Below are positions 5,739-13,686 of a DNA stretch of 34,563 nucleotides, piece by piece; position 1 is the first letter of the stretch; each line of letters starts with the position of its first letter. The notes beneath the pieces are model-generated. The model saw nothing but the letters and a program-made list of their open reading frames with translations, was not told the DNA's origin and ran no database searches. Position numbers and translations under genes: made by a program. Source of the stretch: Microcaldota archaeon (lineage in GTDB: Archaea > Micrarchaeota > Micrarchaeia > Micrarchaeales > CABMGC01); NCBI GenBank assembly GCA_021828295.1, contig JAKASF010000010.1, forward strand, positions 1 through 34,563. Direction: 5' to 3'.

Positions 5739-7839
5739 TGCCTCCTTCTGCTGAGATCCTGATCCTTTCGCTACCTGCTACCCTGTCGAGATCGTCCCTC
5801 GGCACTGCGATCACAGGCAGCTGATAGTCTGACAGGAGAGTGAAAAGATGTGATCCGGGTCTTATGTTATCAGAAACTATGACCACCTTCGTTCCTTCAG
5901 GAATTGAGACAGTCTGGTCCACGGCGCTGACAAGCCTGGCTCCGTCCCCAGGCGCCACGCTGATCGCCTCCCTAAGAGACCCGAAAATCAACCGCGGCTG
6001 GCTGCGGCGCGCAATTCCCTTCGCTCCGCTTCTCAGATCGTTCTCGAATATAGGGTCCCCGAACAGGTTCTGGCCGCGCATGCTGCCCCTGAGCTCTATC
6101 CGGTAGCCGGCAAGCAGCGGCTCGTCTGTCGCGATCTTCAGCTCACTGAGTGTGAGCCTGTAAATACTGTTGCCAAATCCGGTAAGCTGCCCAAACTGGT
6201 CCACAAGCTGCTTGAGGTGGTCGAAGTCCCTGAATAAGAAGAACTTCATCTTCTCCCTGTACTCGAGCATGCGTCTCGTATTGTCAGAAGACGCCTCCAC
6301 AGCCAGGTTACCGAGCTCCTTTCCAGTGTTGAGCTTTCGCGCCTGAGCCCAGCCTCTCGGCTGGGACAGCTCGAAGCCTCCTTGATACCTGTACTCCTCG
6401 GTCTCAGGCGGCTCAAACGAGCCTATGCTCCCATTGTATGCAACAGCGTCCCTCAACCCTTCCACGCTCGAGCTTCCAAAAAGTTTGGATAGCCTGGAGA
6501 ACTCCTTAGGGCTTTCTGCTCTGAGCTTCTCTAGATCGTTGCGCAGCGCCTCCAGGGCGAAGAACGCAAGCCTCGCAGCCTTGCAGTACTCCTTGGCGCT
6601 CCCCTTCCTGATCTCGTCTGCAGCCAGAGCGATGGCGTCCAGGCAGTCTCCGCTGTTTGCATATTCTCTGGCGGCCCTCTTTACAGGAGGGCGATCCGGC
6701 ATCGAGATGCTCAACGATGCGCCCCCCGCTTTCTCTGCCAGCACAGAGAACGGTTCGCTCTTTAGCCCTGCCTGCTTGGCTTGCTCTGGAAACTGTATGT
6801 AAAAACCGAGCTCTGGGTAGTTGAGCAGCTCCGGGTTTTCCCTGATTCTGGGCACGTAAAGGCCGTTTATCACCTTCAGCATGTCCTTTACCGAAACCCC
6901 TTTCGGCCTGAACTGCAGCGCGTCTGCTGCGAAATTATAGTACACCTTGCCCCCGAGCATAAGCACCCATGGCTGTATCTCGGTCCCATTCTCATATCCG
7001 AGCTCGTTCCTTCCAAGCTGCATTCCCCCCAGCGTGTCCCCCTCTCCCGAGAATATGTAGTTGAAGAGCGAAGTGCTGAGTTCTGTAGCCTTGTCGTCTC
7101 CCAGTATCTCCCTGTAGTTTCCGATCCCGAGCACCGCTTCCTTGAGCCCTGCTTCCTTAAGCGGAGCAATGAGCTCTTCAAACCTCCTTATCTCCGATTC
7201 TCGCAGCGCATTGGAAGTGGGATTGGGCAGAGGCCTCGCCTGCAGCAGGACAAGCTTCCCATCATTAAGATAAGCAAACTCTATATCCGTAGGGATGCCG
7301 AAGAGGCTCTCGACCTTTTTGGCTTCAGAAACCAGAAGCTCAACCACATTTGGGTTCACCAGTTCCTGCCCACGCATGCTGTAGCCATTGCTTCCTGCTA
7401 TCACTGTTATCTCGCCTTCGCCTCCCGCGACTATCTCGTGCACCTTGCTCCCTGCTCCCATTGATATATGCACCTTGCCGTCGAGATTTGTGTAGATGAC
7501 CCCCGAATACCTCATCTGCGCGCTCAGGTCGGGCTGCACTATGACATTCCCGTCCCCGTACCTGTTCGCGACCTGCTCTATGGCAGCGCCCACCTGGTCG
7601 GCCCCGACATTCACTACAGAGTCGTACTTTCCGGCTGCTGTGTGGCTCATGGTGTCCTCGCCGACCGCGCTGCTCCTTACCACGTATCTGGTGCCCTTGT
7701 CCAGCGAGCCGACATCAAGCCCCTTGCCGAACAAGGTTTCCGGTATGCTGAAACCGGCCCTCTCGAGGATTCTAAGATGGGCGCCCTTGCCCCCATATCT
7801 CAACGACTCATCTTTGCTCTTGGATTCGCTCTTCCCCAT
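5716..7839 (-). CDS. Dikinase-like protein with PEP synthase/PPDK-type ATP-binding domain
   Basis: Counting from ATG 7839 (707 residues), residues 15-40 (YGGKGAHLRILERAGF) and R55 in VRSSAVGED begin a PPDK/PEP-synthase-type ATP-grasp domain. It ends with IEFAYLNDGKLVLLQARPL at 186-204, a hallmark of the family. About 420 residues of unrecognised, largely helical sequence follow. The C-terminus (about 640-707) looks like a phosphohistidine swivelling domain, with H664 in RPGSHLFTLLSDYQLPVIAV. There is no PEP-binding TIM barrel. This order (ATP, middle, His) resembles rifampin phosphotransferase rather than PEP synthase, so the phosphate acceptor may be a small molecule bound by the middle domain. 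GGGGAGAG precedes ATG 7839 by 4 nt, and a TATA-like CTATTTAAG at 7895-7903 lies inside the longer open frame, which argues against the upstream ATG at 7911. Confidence 0.72.
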   Translation of the reverse strand: MGKSESKSKDESLRYGGKGAHLRILERAGFSIPETLFGKGLDVGSLDKGTRYVVRSSAVGEDTMSHTAAGKYDSVVNVGADQVGAAIEQVANRYGDGNVIVQPDLSAQMRYSGVIYTNLDGKVHISMGAGSKVHEIVAGGEGEITVIAGSNGYSMRGQELVNPNVVELLVSEAKKVESLFGIPTDIEFAYLNDGKLVLLQARPLPNPTSNALRESEIRRFEELIAPLKEAGLKEAVLGIGNYREILGDDKATELSTSLFNYIFSGEGDTLGGMQLGRNELGYENGTEIQPWVLMLGGKVYYNFAADALQFRPKGVSVKDMLKVINGLYVPRIRENPELLNYPELGFYIQFPEQAKQAGLKSEPFSVLAEKAGGASLSISMPDRPPVKRAAREYANSGDCLDAIALAADEIRKGSAKEYCKAARLAFFALEALRNDLEKLRAESPKEFSRLSKLFGSSSVEGLRDAVAYNGSIGSFEPPETEEYRYQGGFELSQPRGWAQARKLNTGKELGNLAVEASSDNTRRMLEYREKMKFFLFRDFDHLKQLVDQFGQLTGFGNSIYRLTLSELKIATDEPLLAGYRIELRGSMRGQNLFGDPIFENDLRSGAKGIARRSQPRLIFGSLREAISVAPGDGARLVSAVDQTVSIPEGTKVVIVSDNIRPGSHLFTLLSDYQLPVIAVPRDDLDRVAGSERIRISAEGGNVKIDYN

Positions 7840-8019
7840 TAGCTCTCCCCAAAGTCCCCCGTCTGCGCCATCACTAACACCTCTGGCTTTCCTTCTATTT
7901 AAGCGTTTCATTAGGTTTCGTACTGCTGCGATACAATGTGCGGTCTCTTACTTTGACTTCCTGCCTTTTCTTTAAGCTTTTGTCCAGCAAAACAGCGCCT
8001 AAACGGATAGCGGGATTAT

Positions 8020-8029
8020 GCTTATATAG
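8020..8029 (+). promoter_or_regulatory. TATA box of the TrpRS cluster
   Basis: GCTTATATAG lies about 54 bp before the TrpRS ATG, predicting a leader of about 28 nt that includes a GGGGA stretch at 8066-8070. Four genes downstream on the same strand, with gaps of -8 to 80 bp, could be read from here. Confidence 0.5.
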
Positions 8030-8077
8030 GGAGAAACAGATCATCTAGTGTCTTTATCAAGTAATGGGGATAATTAA

Positions 8078-9289
8078 ATGTCAGCAGAAGCATTAAGGGC
8101 GCAGAAGGAAGAAGAAGAAGGAACAGCACAGAAGCTGGGCAGCGTGTTCAGAGGGGGAGAGGTCTCAATCAGGGGTAACGTGGCAGCACTCGACGAAGCA
8201 AATGTCAAGCTGATCAAGACTTTCGGAGCTTCAAGCATAAGCGAGCTGGTCAAGGTTCCTGATTTCTACACGTTCAAAAACGAGCTTATTGTGTCGCACA
8301 GGGACTTCGACAAATACTACTCGAGGCTGCTTTCCGGGGAGAAAAGCGCGATAGTTTCTGGATTGAACCCCAGCGCCACGATACACATTGGCCACATTCC
8401 CGTTTTCGACACAAACCTGTTCTTCCAGCAGAAGCACGGGGTCGAGGTCTTCATTCCCTTCTCTGACGACGAGAGCTACGTTTCGCTGAAGATAAAGACG
8501 CAGGAAGAGGGGCTCAGGTACGCGCTCCAGCTTACAAGGAGCATGCTTGCCTACGGTTTTGACGTCAAGAAGACGCACGTTATAATAGACCAGATATACA
8601 CGGACATATACAACCTGGCGATAAAGCTGTCCCGCAGCATAACGATGTCCGAGGTCAAGTCTGTTTACAGCTACACCAACGATCAGAACACGGGCCTGCA
8701 CTTCTACCCCGCGATACAGTCTGCGCATGTCGTCCTTCCCAACCAGTTCGGGATGAGCAACGTTCTGGTTCCCATAGGGCCCGATGAGGACGCGCACCTG
8801 AGAATCTGCAGGGACATAGCCAACAGGTTCAAGTACGATAAGCCCGCAGTTCTCCATTCGAGGTTCCTGCCAGGGGTGGATGGAGAGAAGATGTCAAAGT
8901 CAAGGGGGAATGCGGTCTTCTTCCTCGACCCTGCAAAAGAGGTAAAGAGAAAGATAATGTCCGCGTTTAGCGGGGGGAGGGAGACGGTTGAGGAGCACAG
9001 GAGACTGGGCGGAAACCCTGACGTAGATGTTGCGTACATGTACCTAAAGAGCTACTTCCTTACGTCCGAGGACGCAAAGCAGCTTAACGCCGATTACAGG
9101 AAAGGCAAGATACTGAGCGGAGAGATGAAGAAGATGCTCCTGGATAAGGTGCAGGAGCGCATCGACGATTTCCAGCATAAATATGAGAAGGTTACGGAGG
9201 GCGACATCGAGAAGGTAATCATGAGGAACGAGGATGTCGATCTCAAGTCGCTGATCGAGAAGTCTGGCGCCTTTTCTACCAGGAAGTGA
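8078..9289 (+). CDS. trpS: Tryptophanyl-tRNA synthetase, archaeal/eukaryal type
   Basis: This class I synthetase of 403 residues charges tRNA-Trp. HIGH is exact (HIGH, residues 103-106) and KMSKS is exact (271-275). The archaeal/eukaryal TrpRS C-terminal block is very clear: an AFSGGRETVEEHRRLGGN stretch (about residues 291-308) followed by DVDVAYMYLKSYFL. The N-terminal 45 residues are charged and not typical of the core. Part of the active-site region (GLNPSATIHIGH) differs from the usual GRGPS pattern. It starts a same-strand run with a degenerate paralogue 15 bp downstream. Confidence in family is high; tryptophan specificity is inferred from the C-terminal block. Confidence 0.9.
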   Translation: MSAEALRAQKEEEEGTAQKLGSVFRGGEVSIRGNVAALDEANVKLIKTFGASSISELVKVPDFYTFKNELIVSHRDFDKYYSRLLSGEKSAIVSGLNPSATIHIGHIPVFDTNLFFQQKHGVEVFIPFSDDESYVSLKIKTQEEGLRYALQLTRSMLAYGFDVKKTHVIIDQIYTDIYNLAIKLSRSITMSEVKSVYSYTNDQNTGLHFYPAIQSAHVVLPNQFGMSNVLVPIGPDEDAHLRICRDIANRFKYDKPAVLHSRFLPGVDGEKMSKSRGNAVFFLDPAKEVKRKIMSAFSGGRETVEEHRRLGGNPDVDVAYMYLKSYFLTSEDAKQLNADYRKGKILSGEMKKMLLDKVQERIDDFQHKYEKVTEGDIEKVIMRNEDVDLKSLIEKSGAFSTRK

Positions 9290-9304
9290 GCGCTCGGTGG
9301 GCGC

Positions 9305-10396
9305 ATGAAAGCCGAAAAGAGAATGCCGGCCTCCGCTTTTGGCGAGCTGCTGAAGCCCAGCGATGACAACATCAAATTGGTTGAACTATTTGGCGCCAGC
9401 AGGATAACCCCAAAGGACACGTTTCCAGGCATTCAGGCTTTCAGGGCCGGGCTCGCCTACTCCCACAGGGGCGCAGACGAGTTCTGCTCAAGATTGCTGA
9501 AGAACGAGCGGAGCGCCATAATCTCGGGGTTCAATTCCAGGGTAAAGCTCCATCTGGGCCACGCCGCAATACTCGGCATGGACCTTGAGTTTCAAAGGAA
9601 ATACGGGACAGAGGTCTTCATACCGATTTCTGACGACGAAAGCTACCTCCTGTCCAAGGCGCAGAACCCGCAGGAGAGCCTCAGTTCTGCATTCAAGCTA
9701 GTGAGATCCCTCCTCGCTTTCGGCTTCAACCCGGATAAGACCAGGGTGCTGGTCAACCAGCTGCACAGCGAGACCTACAGCCTCGCAATAAAGATGTCAA
9801 GGGGCCTGACACTCTCTGAAATAAAAGCGATATACGGCTTTGGCGAGGAGCAGAATATAGGCATGTACTTTTATCCCACGATACAAGCGGCGCAGCTGGT
9901 CACCCCTCAGCTTTTTGGAATAAGAAATACGCTTGCTCCAATAGGCCCCAACGAGGACGTATACCTGCGAGCGTGCAGGGATGTTACGTCTCGTTTCGGC
10001 TACGCGAAACCGGCCGTGCTCCACTTCAAGTTCATGCCTGGGATAGACGGACGCACCATGTCTTCCTCAAAGGGCAACGCGATACCGCTTCTCGAGGAAG
10101 AAGACGCGCTGAAAGACAGGCTGGCCGCGAGCGCAGGAGGCGACAGTGTTGCCTACTTATATCTCAAGTGCTACTTTTCTGATAGCAAATCCGCAACTCA
10201 AGCATGCTCAGATTTCATGGAGGGAAAGGTGAAGAGCGAAGAACTCAGAAGCGTACTGCTCGAACACCTGTTGCATTTCACAAAGGAATTCAGGGCGAGG
10301 TACGACAGGATTGGCGAAAAGGAGATGGGAAAGGTCTTGCTCACAAACGAGAATCGCGACCTTAAGGACGTACTTCGCGGGCTTGCCTATGGTTGA
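9305..10396 (+). CDS. TrpRS paralogue with degenerate catalytic motifs
   Basis: The 363-residue protein aligns along its length with the TrpRS just upstream (for example SAIISGFN, EVFIPISDDESYL, FYPTIQAAQ, GPNEDVYLRACRD), so it arose by tandem duplication. Its HIGH motif is HLGH (83-86), but the KMSKS position reads TMSSS (251-255): the first Lys is Thr and the second is Ser. The conserved TrpRS block with GGRETVEEHRR and GGNPDVDV is shortened to ASAGGDSVAYLYL, accounting for much of the length difference. It may be an inactive partner or regulator, a synthetase with altered specificity, or an enzyme adenylating another amino acid. Its stop overlaps the start of the SAM-hydrolase-like gene by 8 nt. 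Confidence 0.85.
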   Translation: MKAEKRMPASAFGELLKPSDDNIKLVELFGASRITPKDTFPGIQAFRAGLAYSHRGADEFCSRLLKNERSAIISGFNSRVKLHLGHAAILGMDLEFQRKYGTEVFIPISDDESYLLSKAQNPQESLSSAFKLVRSLLAFGFNPDKTRVLVNQLHSETYSLAIKMSRGLTLSEIKAIYGFGEEQNIGMYFYPTIQAAQLVTPQLFGIRNTLAPIGPNEDVYLRACRDVTSRFGYAKPAVLHFKFMPGIDGRTMSSSKGNAIPLLEEEDALKDRLAASAGGDSVAYLYLKCYFSDSKSATQACSDFMEGKVKSEELRSVLLEHLLHFTKEFRARYDRIGEKEMGKVLLTNENRDLKDVLRGLAYG

Positions 10397-11174
10397 TCTG
10401 ATGAAGAGCTATATAGTGATAGTAAGCGACTGCAGCGACGTCGCATACAACGAGATGCGCGAAGTGATAGCCGGCGAGTTAGACAGGCTGGGAAGCTCTG
10501 ACGAAGTCGTCGTTGAGCCACTTGTAAGTGCCGCGCCCTTTTCAATAGTAAACGGGGCATTCTTAGTAAGGCTGATGGCCGAGATATACCCGCCGGGGCG
10601 CACCACCGTCCTTGTGGTGCTTAACCCGAGCAAGCAGAGGCCAGAACGCATCGCCGGGGAAACAAACAACGGATTCAAATTCGTAGGCGCGAACACCGGT
10701 ACACTGAACTGGTTGATAAGCGATTTCGGGCTCAAAAATCTCTACGAGCTCAACGACCCCGGTTTCCTGCCTTTTGGCGGCAAGTTCGTGCATTCTCCTG
10801 CAGCGGCGAATATAGCTTCTGGATTGGGGTTCGAGAAGATCGGAAAACCCATAGACCTGGGCATACTGAACAAATTCATGATCAAAGATGGCACAGTTGT
10901 GCACATTGACAATTTTGGGCTTGCAAAGATAAAAGGAGAGCCTCCCACGTTCAATGAAGGCCAGCGCCTGAAAGTTTCCGTGAACGGCACCAGACATTTC
11001 GAAGCCATTTACGCGAAAAGAATGATGAGTCTGGACGATGGCGCCATCGCTTTGTATAGAGGTAGCTCGCTCGGAGGAATGCCCGAGATAGGGATGGTGC
11101 GGAAGACGGATGGGGCGAGGCTGCTCGGCCTTGCGATTGGGGATTCGGTGAAGTGGGACGCAATTTCTGCCTAG
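10389..11174 (+). CDS. Divergent SAM hydroxide adenosyltransferase (DUF62) family protein
   Basis: The 261-residue protein has the fold signature of the SAM hydrolase/chlorinase/fluorinase family: IVIVSDCSD at the N-terminus, FSIVNGAFLV, YPPGRTTVLVVLNP, KFVGANTGTL, FVHSPAAANIASG and VVHIDNFG. Family members split S-adenosylmethionine with hydroxide or halide. In active hydroxide enzymes a DPGVG..R segment supplies an Asp-Arg pair; here it reads NPSKQRPER, with Asn79 in place of Asp. The FHGRDIFGPAGA segment is shortened to FVHSPAAA, keeping a His (H135). It may therefore bind a nucleoside ligand without normal hydrolysis. The start at ATG 10389 overlaps the TrpRS paralogue by 8 nt; ATG 10401 is an alternative. 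The coupling suggests a shared task. Confidence 0.72.
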   Translation: MVDLMKSYIVIVSDCSDVAYNEMREVIAGELDRLGSSDEVVVEPLVSAAPFSIVNGAFLVRLMAEIYPPGRTTVLVVLNPSKQRPERIAGETNNGFKFVGANTGTLNWLISDFGLKNLYELNDPGFLPFGGKFVHSPAAANIASGLGFEKIGKPIDLGILNKFMIKDGTVVHIDNFGLAKIKGEPPTFNEGQRLKVSVNGTRHFEAIYAKRMMSLDDGAIALYRGSSLGGMPEIGMVRKTDGARLLGLAIGDSVKWDAISA

Positions 11175-11222
11175 CCGTGAGCGAGTTAAAGAGCTCCATT
11201 CCCTTTTAAAGTTTGCCACCTA

Positions 11223-11231
11223 CTATAAAAG
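11223..11231 (+). promoter_or_regulatory. TATA box of the EamA transporter gene
   Basis: CTATAAAAG is centred about 27 bp before the TTG at 11255, which places the transcript start at the start codon. It decides the start of the transporter and shows that it can be transcribed apart from the genes upstream. Confidence 0.5.
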
Positions 11232-11254
11232 CGTGTTACCATGAGGCGTTCGTC

Positions 11255-12145
11255 TTGGAAAGGAGCTATCCGTACGTACTGCTGGCGATATTGATCTGGT
11301 CTACGCAGGCGTTTGTCACGAAACTGCTCGTGACATCGCTTAGTCCTGTTCTTGTATATTTCTTCGCGTCCCTGCTCGCAGGGGCGACGCTCCTGGTCCT
11401 CTATTTCCTGCTCAACGGAAATGCCTCACTGAGGGGGGTTTTCAAAAAACCAGGGAAGATACTCATAGTATCGGTTCTCCTTGGAGCGTCGAACCTCCTT
11501 CTCTTCACGTCCTTCACCCTGCTTCAGGCGTCAAGCGTGGTTATCACGCTCTACGTGTACCCAATACTTATGGCTATATTCAATTCACTGCTCTTTACCA
11601 AGAGGTTCGAGTCTCGGGAGCTGATCGGCGCGCTTTTCGGCTTTATCGGGATACTCATATTCGCCACGGGCGGCTCGCTCACCACGCTGCACATAGAGAG
11701 CTCGTACGGCTATCTTCTGGTCTTGGGAGGCGCTGTGGCGTGGGCCCTGTACCTCATAGTGCAGAAACATTTCGGGCTTGAGGTGGTAAGCTCCAATGGC
11801 GTTGCTTTCCTTGTTTCCGCGCTATTTGCCCTTCCGCTCTTTGTTCTGGTAAGCCCGAACAGCGTCGTCAACCTGGCCAGCCCTCAAATCCTTATTATGC
11901 TAGTATACTTCAGCGTGATGACCTTCGGGATAGCAAACATACTCTATCTCAAAGGCCTACGCAAGGTCAGGGTCATAAACGCTGCGGTGCTCAGTTATCT
12001 GACCCCGCTCATCGCTGTCATTCTCAACTATCTGGTCCTCAGCGAACCGATCTTCTGGTACGACCTTATCCCCATACTGCTCATATTCGTTGGGTTCATG
12101 ATCATCAACTGGAGATCCGCGAAAGCCTTGCTGCCGAAGCCGTAG
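11255..12145 (+). CDS. EamA/DMT-family transporter
   Basis: Starting at TTG 11255, the 296-residue protein has ten hydrophobic segments in two similar halves, the usual drug/metabolite transporter build. Typical features are AILIWSTQAFVTKLL in the first helix, an ALFGFIGILIFA segment at the end of half one, and YLTPLIAVILNYLVLSEPI in half two. DMT proteins usually export metabolites such as amino acids or nucleosides. The TTG start is chosen because a TATA box lies 27 bp upstream; a TTG at 11213 would precede that box. It follows the SAM-hydrolase-like gene by 80 bp on the same strand and may move a related metabolite; that link is inference. Confidence 0.82.
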   Translation: MERSYPYVLLAILIWSTQAFVTKLLVTSLSPVLVYFFASLLAGATLLVLYFLLNGNASLRGVFKKPGKILIVSVLLGASNLLLFTSFTLLQASSVVITLYVYPILMAIFNSLLFTKRFESRELIGALFGFIGILIFATGGSLTTLHIESSYGYLLVLGGAVAWALYLIVQKHFGLEVVSSNGVAFLVSALFALPLFVLVSPNSVVNLASPQILIMLVYFSVMTFGIANILYLKGLRKVRVINAAVLSYLTPLIAVILNYLVLSEPIFWYDLIPILLIFVGFMIINWRSAKALLPKP

Positions 12146-12213
12146 AGCGGGCACGAAATAAACCTATCTATAGAAAGCCCTGAACGCCAGAGGATGCGCT
12201 CCCAAAGGACTTT

Positions 12214-12846
12214 TTGGTCAGATTCACCTATAACTCAAACGCGATAGAAGGTAACAGGCTTACACTAAGGCAGACCGCACTTGTGCTTGCTGAAGGCATC
12301 GCCCCTGAGGGAACGCGAGCAAACGACATAATAGAGGCATTTAACTCCAAAGATGCGTGGGAATACGTAAAAGCGCGCCACGGAGGTCTTACAGATAAGT
12401 TTATCCGCAAACTGCAGTATGAGGTAACTAAGAACACACAAATGCGTTTGCAAGGAAAATACAGGGACGGTCGGGTGCGAATAAGTGGTTCAGGTTGGAT
12501 TCCGCCAGAAGCCGACAAAGTGCCGGTCCTGATTAAAGGAACACTAGCGAAATACAAAAGCGAAAAGACAGCCTCCCACCCCGTGGAGCTCGCTTCATGG
12601 TTGCACAACAAATTTGTGCAGATACATCCTTTCACAGATGGAAATGGCAGAACAGCAAGATTTTTGATGAACTGGATACTACTTAGAAACAAGTTCCCGC
12701 CAGTTGTCATCGAAGTGAGCAACAAGGAAAAGTACTACAAAATGATAGAAGAGGCGGACAAAGGAAACGAAAAGTTATTTGCAGAATTCCTGGCTGAGGA
12801 ACTGCTGAAGCAGTATACTTCAGAAATCACGCCAGAACCAAAATGA
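12214..12846 (+). CDS. Fic-domain protein, N-terminally short
   Basis: Fic enzymes usually transfer AMP from ATP to protein hydroxyls. The active-site loop is exact: HPFTDGNGRTAR at residues 138-149. The N-terminal inhibitory motif is SNAIEGN at 8-14, with E12 as the expected blocking Glu, so the protein should be self-inhibited. Archaeal relatives that share the FTYNSNAIEG region normally carry about 100 more residues before it. Here the frame is closed by TGA at 12181, has no ATG or GTG, and the only start is TTG 12214 (AAAGGA 4 nt before). The open frame upstream of the TTG still reads ALPKDF, which continues the family pattern. The gene is therefore either 5'-truncated or a minimal form. 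It lies in an AT-rich island. Confidence 0.75.
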   Translation: MVRFTYNSNAIEGNRLTLRQTALVLAEGIAPEGTRANDIIEAFNSKDAWEYVKARHGGLTDKFIRKLQYEVTKNTQMRLQGKYRDGRVRISGSGWIPPEADKVPVLIKGTLAKYKSEKTASHPVELASWLHNKFVQIHPFTDGNGRTARFLMNWILLRNKFPPVVIEVSNKEKYYKMIEEADKGNEKLFAEFLAEELLKQYTSEITPEPK

Positions 12847-13005
12847 TGCTTTGAGGATAGATGCCGCAGGCCTACGTCGAGAAATCTTATTCTCAAAGGC
12901 GTTTGTGCACACAACGATACACAACGATACACATAGGTGTATGATTAAGGCAATTTCTTCTCATTCAAAAGGTCGAATGCGCTCCCGTTCCCAATACCGA
13001 GGTTT
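12847..13005. other. AT-rich gap with a short tandem repeat
   Basis: This 159-bp gap between the Fic gene and vapC holds ACAACGATAC twice in tandem (12911-12930), followed by a partial imperfect copy. I see no gene, no RNA and no clear terminator in it. Confidence 0.5.
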
Positions 13006-13428
13006 TCAGTAATCTAATGGGTCTGTTCTTGCAACCCACTTGATTTTGTCAAGATCATCACTATCAGCGGAAATTACCTCATTTATCTGGTTTAGCTCCA
13101 TCGTGGCGAGATGCACATAGTCAGTTGGGTTAATGGGATACTCGTACTGCGCCGCCCTCTCTATTATAACGAGGTTCAGATCCAGCCACTTTATCGGAAG
13201 TGATTCTATGGCAGCCACATTCATGCTTATGTCGATTGTCTTTTTCCCTTCGTTTCTAAGTTCTTTGTTTAACCTATTCAACACATTTATAGCCTCAACC
13301 AGCACGAGAATCGATGCGCTTACTTTGATCTTGCCGCTTTCCACATCTTTGAGTATCTTCTTGCAGGAAGCACCATATTTTGGATGGTTTTCTATGGCAT
13401 AGATGAAGATATTCGTGTCTATGTACAT
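13006..13428 (-). CDS. vapC: VapC PIN-domain toxin
   Basis: The 140-residue protein is a complete PIN ribonuclease: D4 in MYIDTNIFIYA, E45 in LVLVEAINV, D103 in NPTDYVHLATM, and D122/D124 in SADSDDLDKI supply the acidic metal site. It would cleave a specific RNA when released from its antitoxin. Its ATG (13426-13428) overlaps the vapB TGA by one nucleotide (TGATG), the usual coupling. An in-frame TTG just before would add one residue. Length and motif spacing are normal. Confidence 0.9.
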   Translation of the reverse strand: MYIDTNIFIYAIENHPKYGASCKKILKDVESGKIKVSASILVLVEAINVLNRLNKELRNEGKKTIDISMNVAAIESLPIKWLDLNLVIIERAAQYEYPINPTDYVHLATMELNQINEVISADSDDLDKIKWVARTDPLDY

Positions 13429-13664
13429 CAAGCCATCTCAGACCTGGCTTCGTGGACCAGCTTTACCGCGTCTAGATTCATCTTTATCTGCGATGTTAGG
13501 AACTCGACAGGGTTATTTACCTTCTTGTGCGTGTCAACCACAACAAACTCCTTTACTATGTGCCAGAAAACCTCCCCGCCGCTCTTCACGCCGAGCCTTT
13601 TGCGTATCCTCTTCGGTATGGTAGTCTGAAATTTCTGCGTAACCTTTGTTTCCTCAATTTCCAT
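13428..13664 (-). CDS. vapB: VapB antitoxin, AbrB/MazE type
   Basis: The 78-residue protein starts with a swapped-hairpin DNA-binding domain of the AbrB/MazE kind: KVTQKFQTTIPKRIRKRLGV, then GGEVFWHIVKEFVVVD. The C-terminal 30 residues should bind the PIN toxin. It would repress its own promoter through the perfect palindrome at 13667-13686, which starts 3 bp before the ATG. This pair differs in antitoxin fold from the one at the left edge, so the window carries two unrelated VapB types. Confidence 0.9.
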   Translation of the reverse strand: MEIEETKVTQKFQTTIPKRIRKRLGVKSGGEVFWHIVKEFVVVDTHKKVNNPVEFLTSQIKMNLDAVKLVHEARSEMA

Positions 13665-13666
13665 AA

Positions 13667-13686
13667 AAGTATTACGCGTAATACTT
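13667..13686. promoter_or_regulatory. Perfect 20-bp palindrome, probable VapB operator
   Basis: AAGTATTACG followed by its exact reverse complement, with no spacer, lies between the TATA-like TTTAAATA (13686-13693, minus strand) and the vapB ATG. The TATA centre is about 27 bp from the ATG, so the palindrome covers the transcription start of a leaderless message. Binding here would block transcription directly. Confidence 0.75.

Noticed and set aside
5716-7839. Calling this PEP synthase or pyruvate phosphate dikinase
   Set aside because: There is no PEP-binding barrel, and the His domain is C-terminal instead of central.
9305-10396. Calling the second synthetase TyrRS because it reads MSSSKGN
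   Set aside because: The whole chain aligns with the TrpRS next door, and the first Lys of the TyrRS motif is also missing.
12911-12930. Start of a CRISPR or satellite array
   Set aside because: Only two 10-bp copies and a partial third; no spacer pattern and no cas gene nearby.
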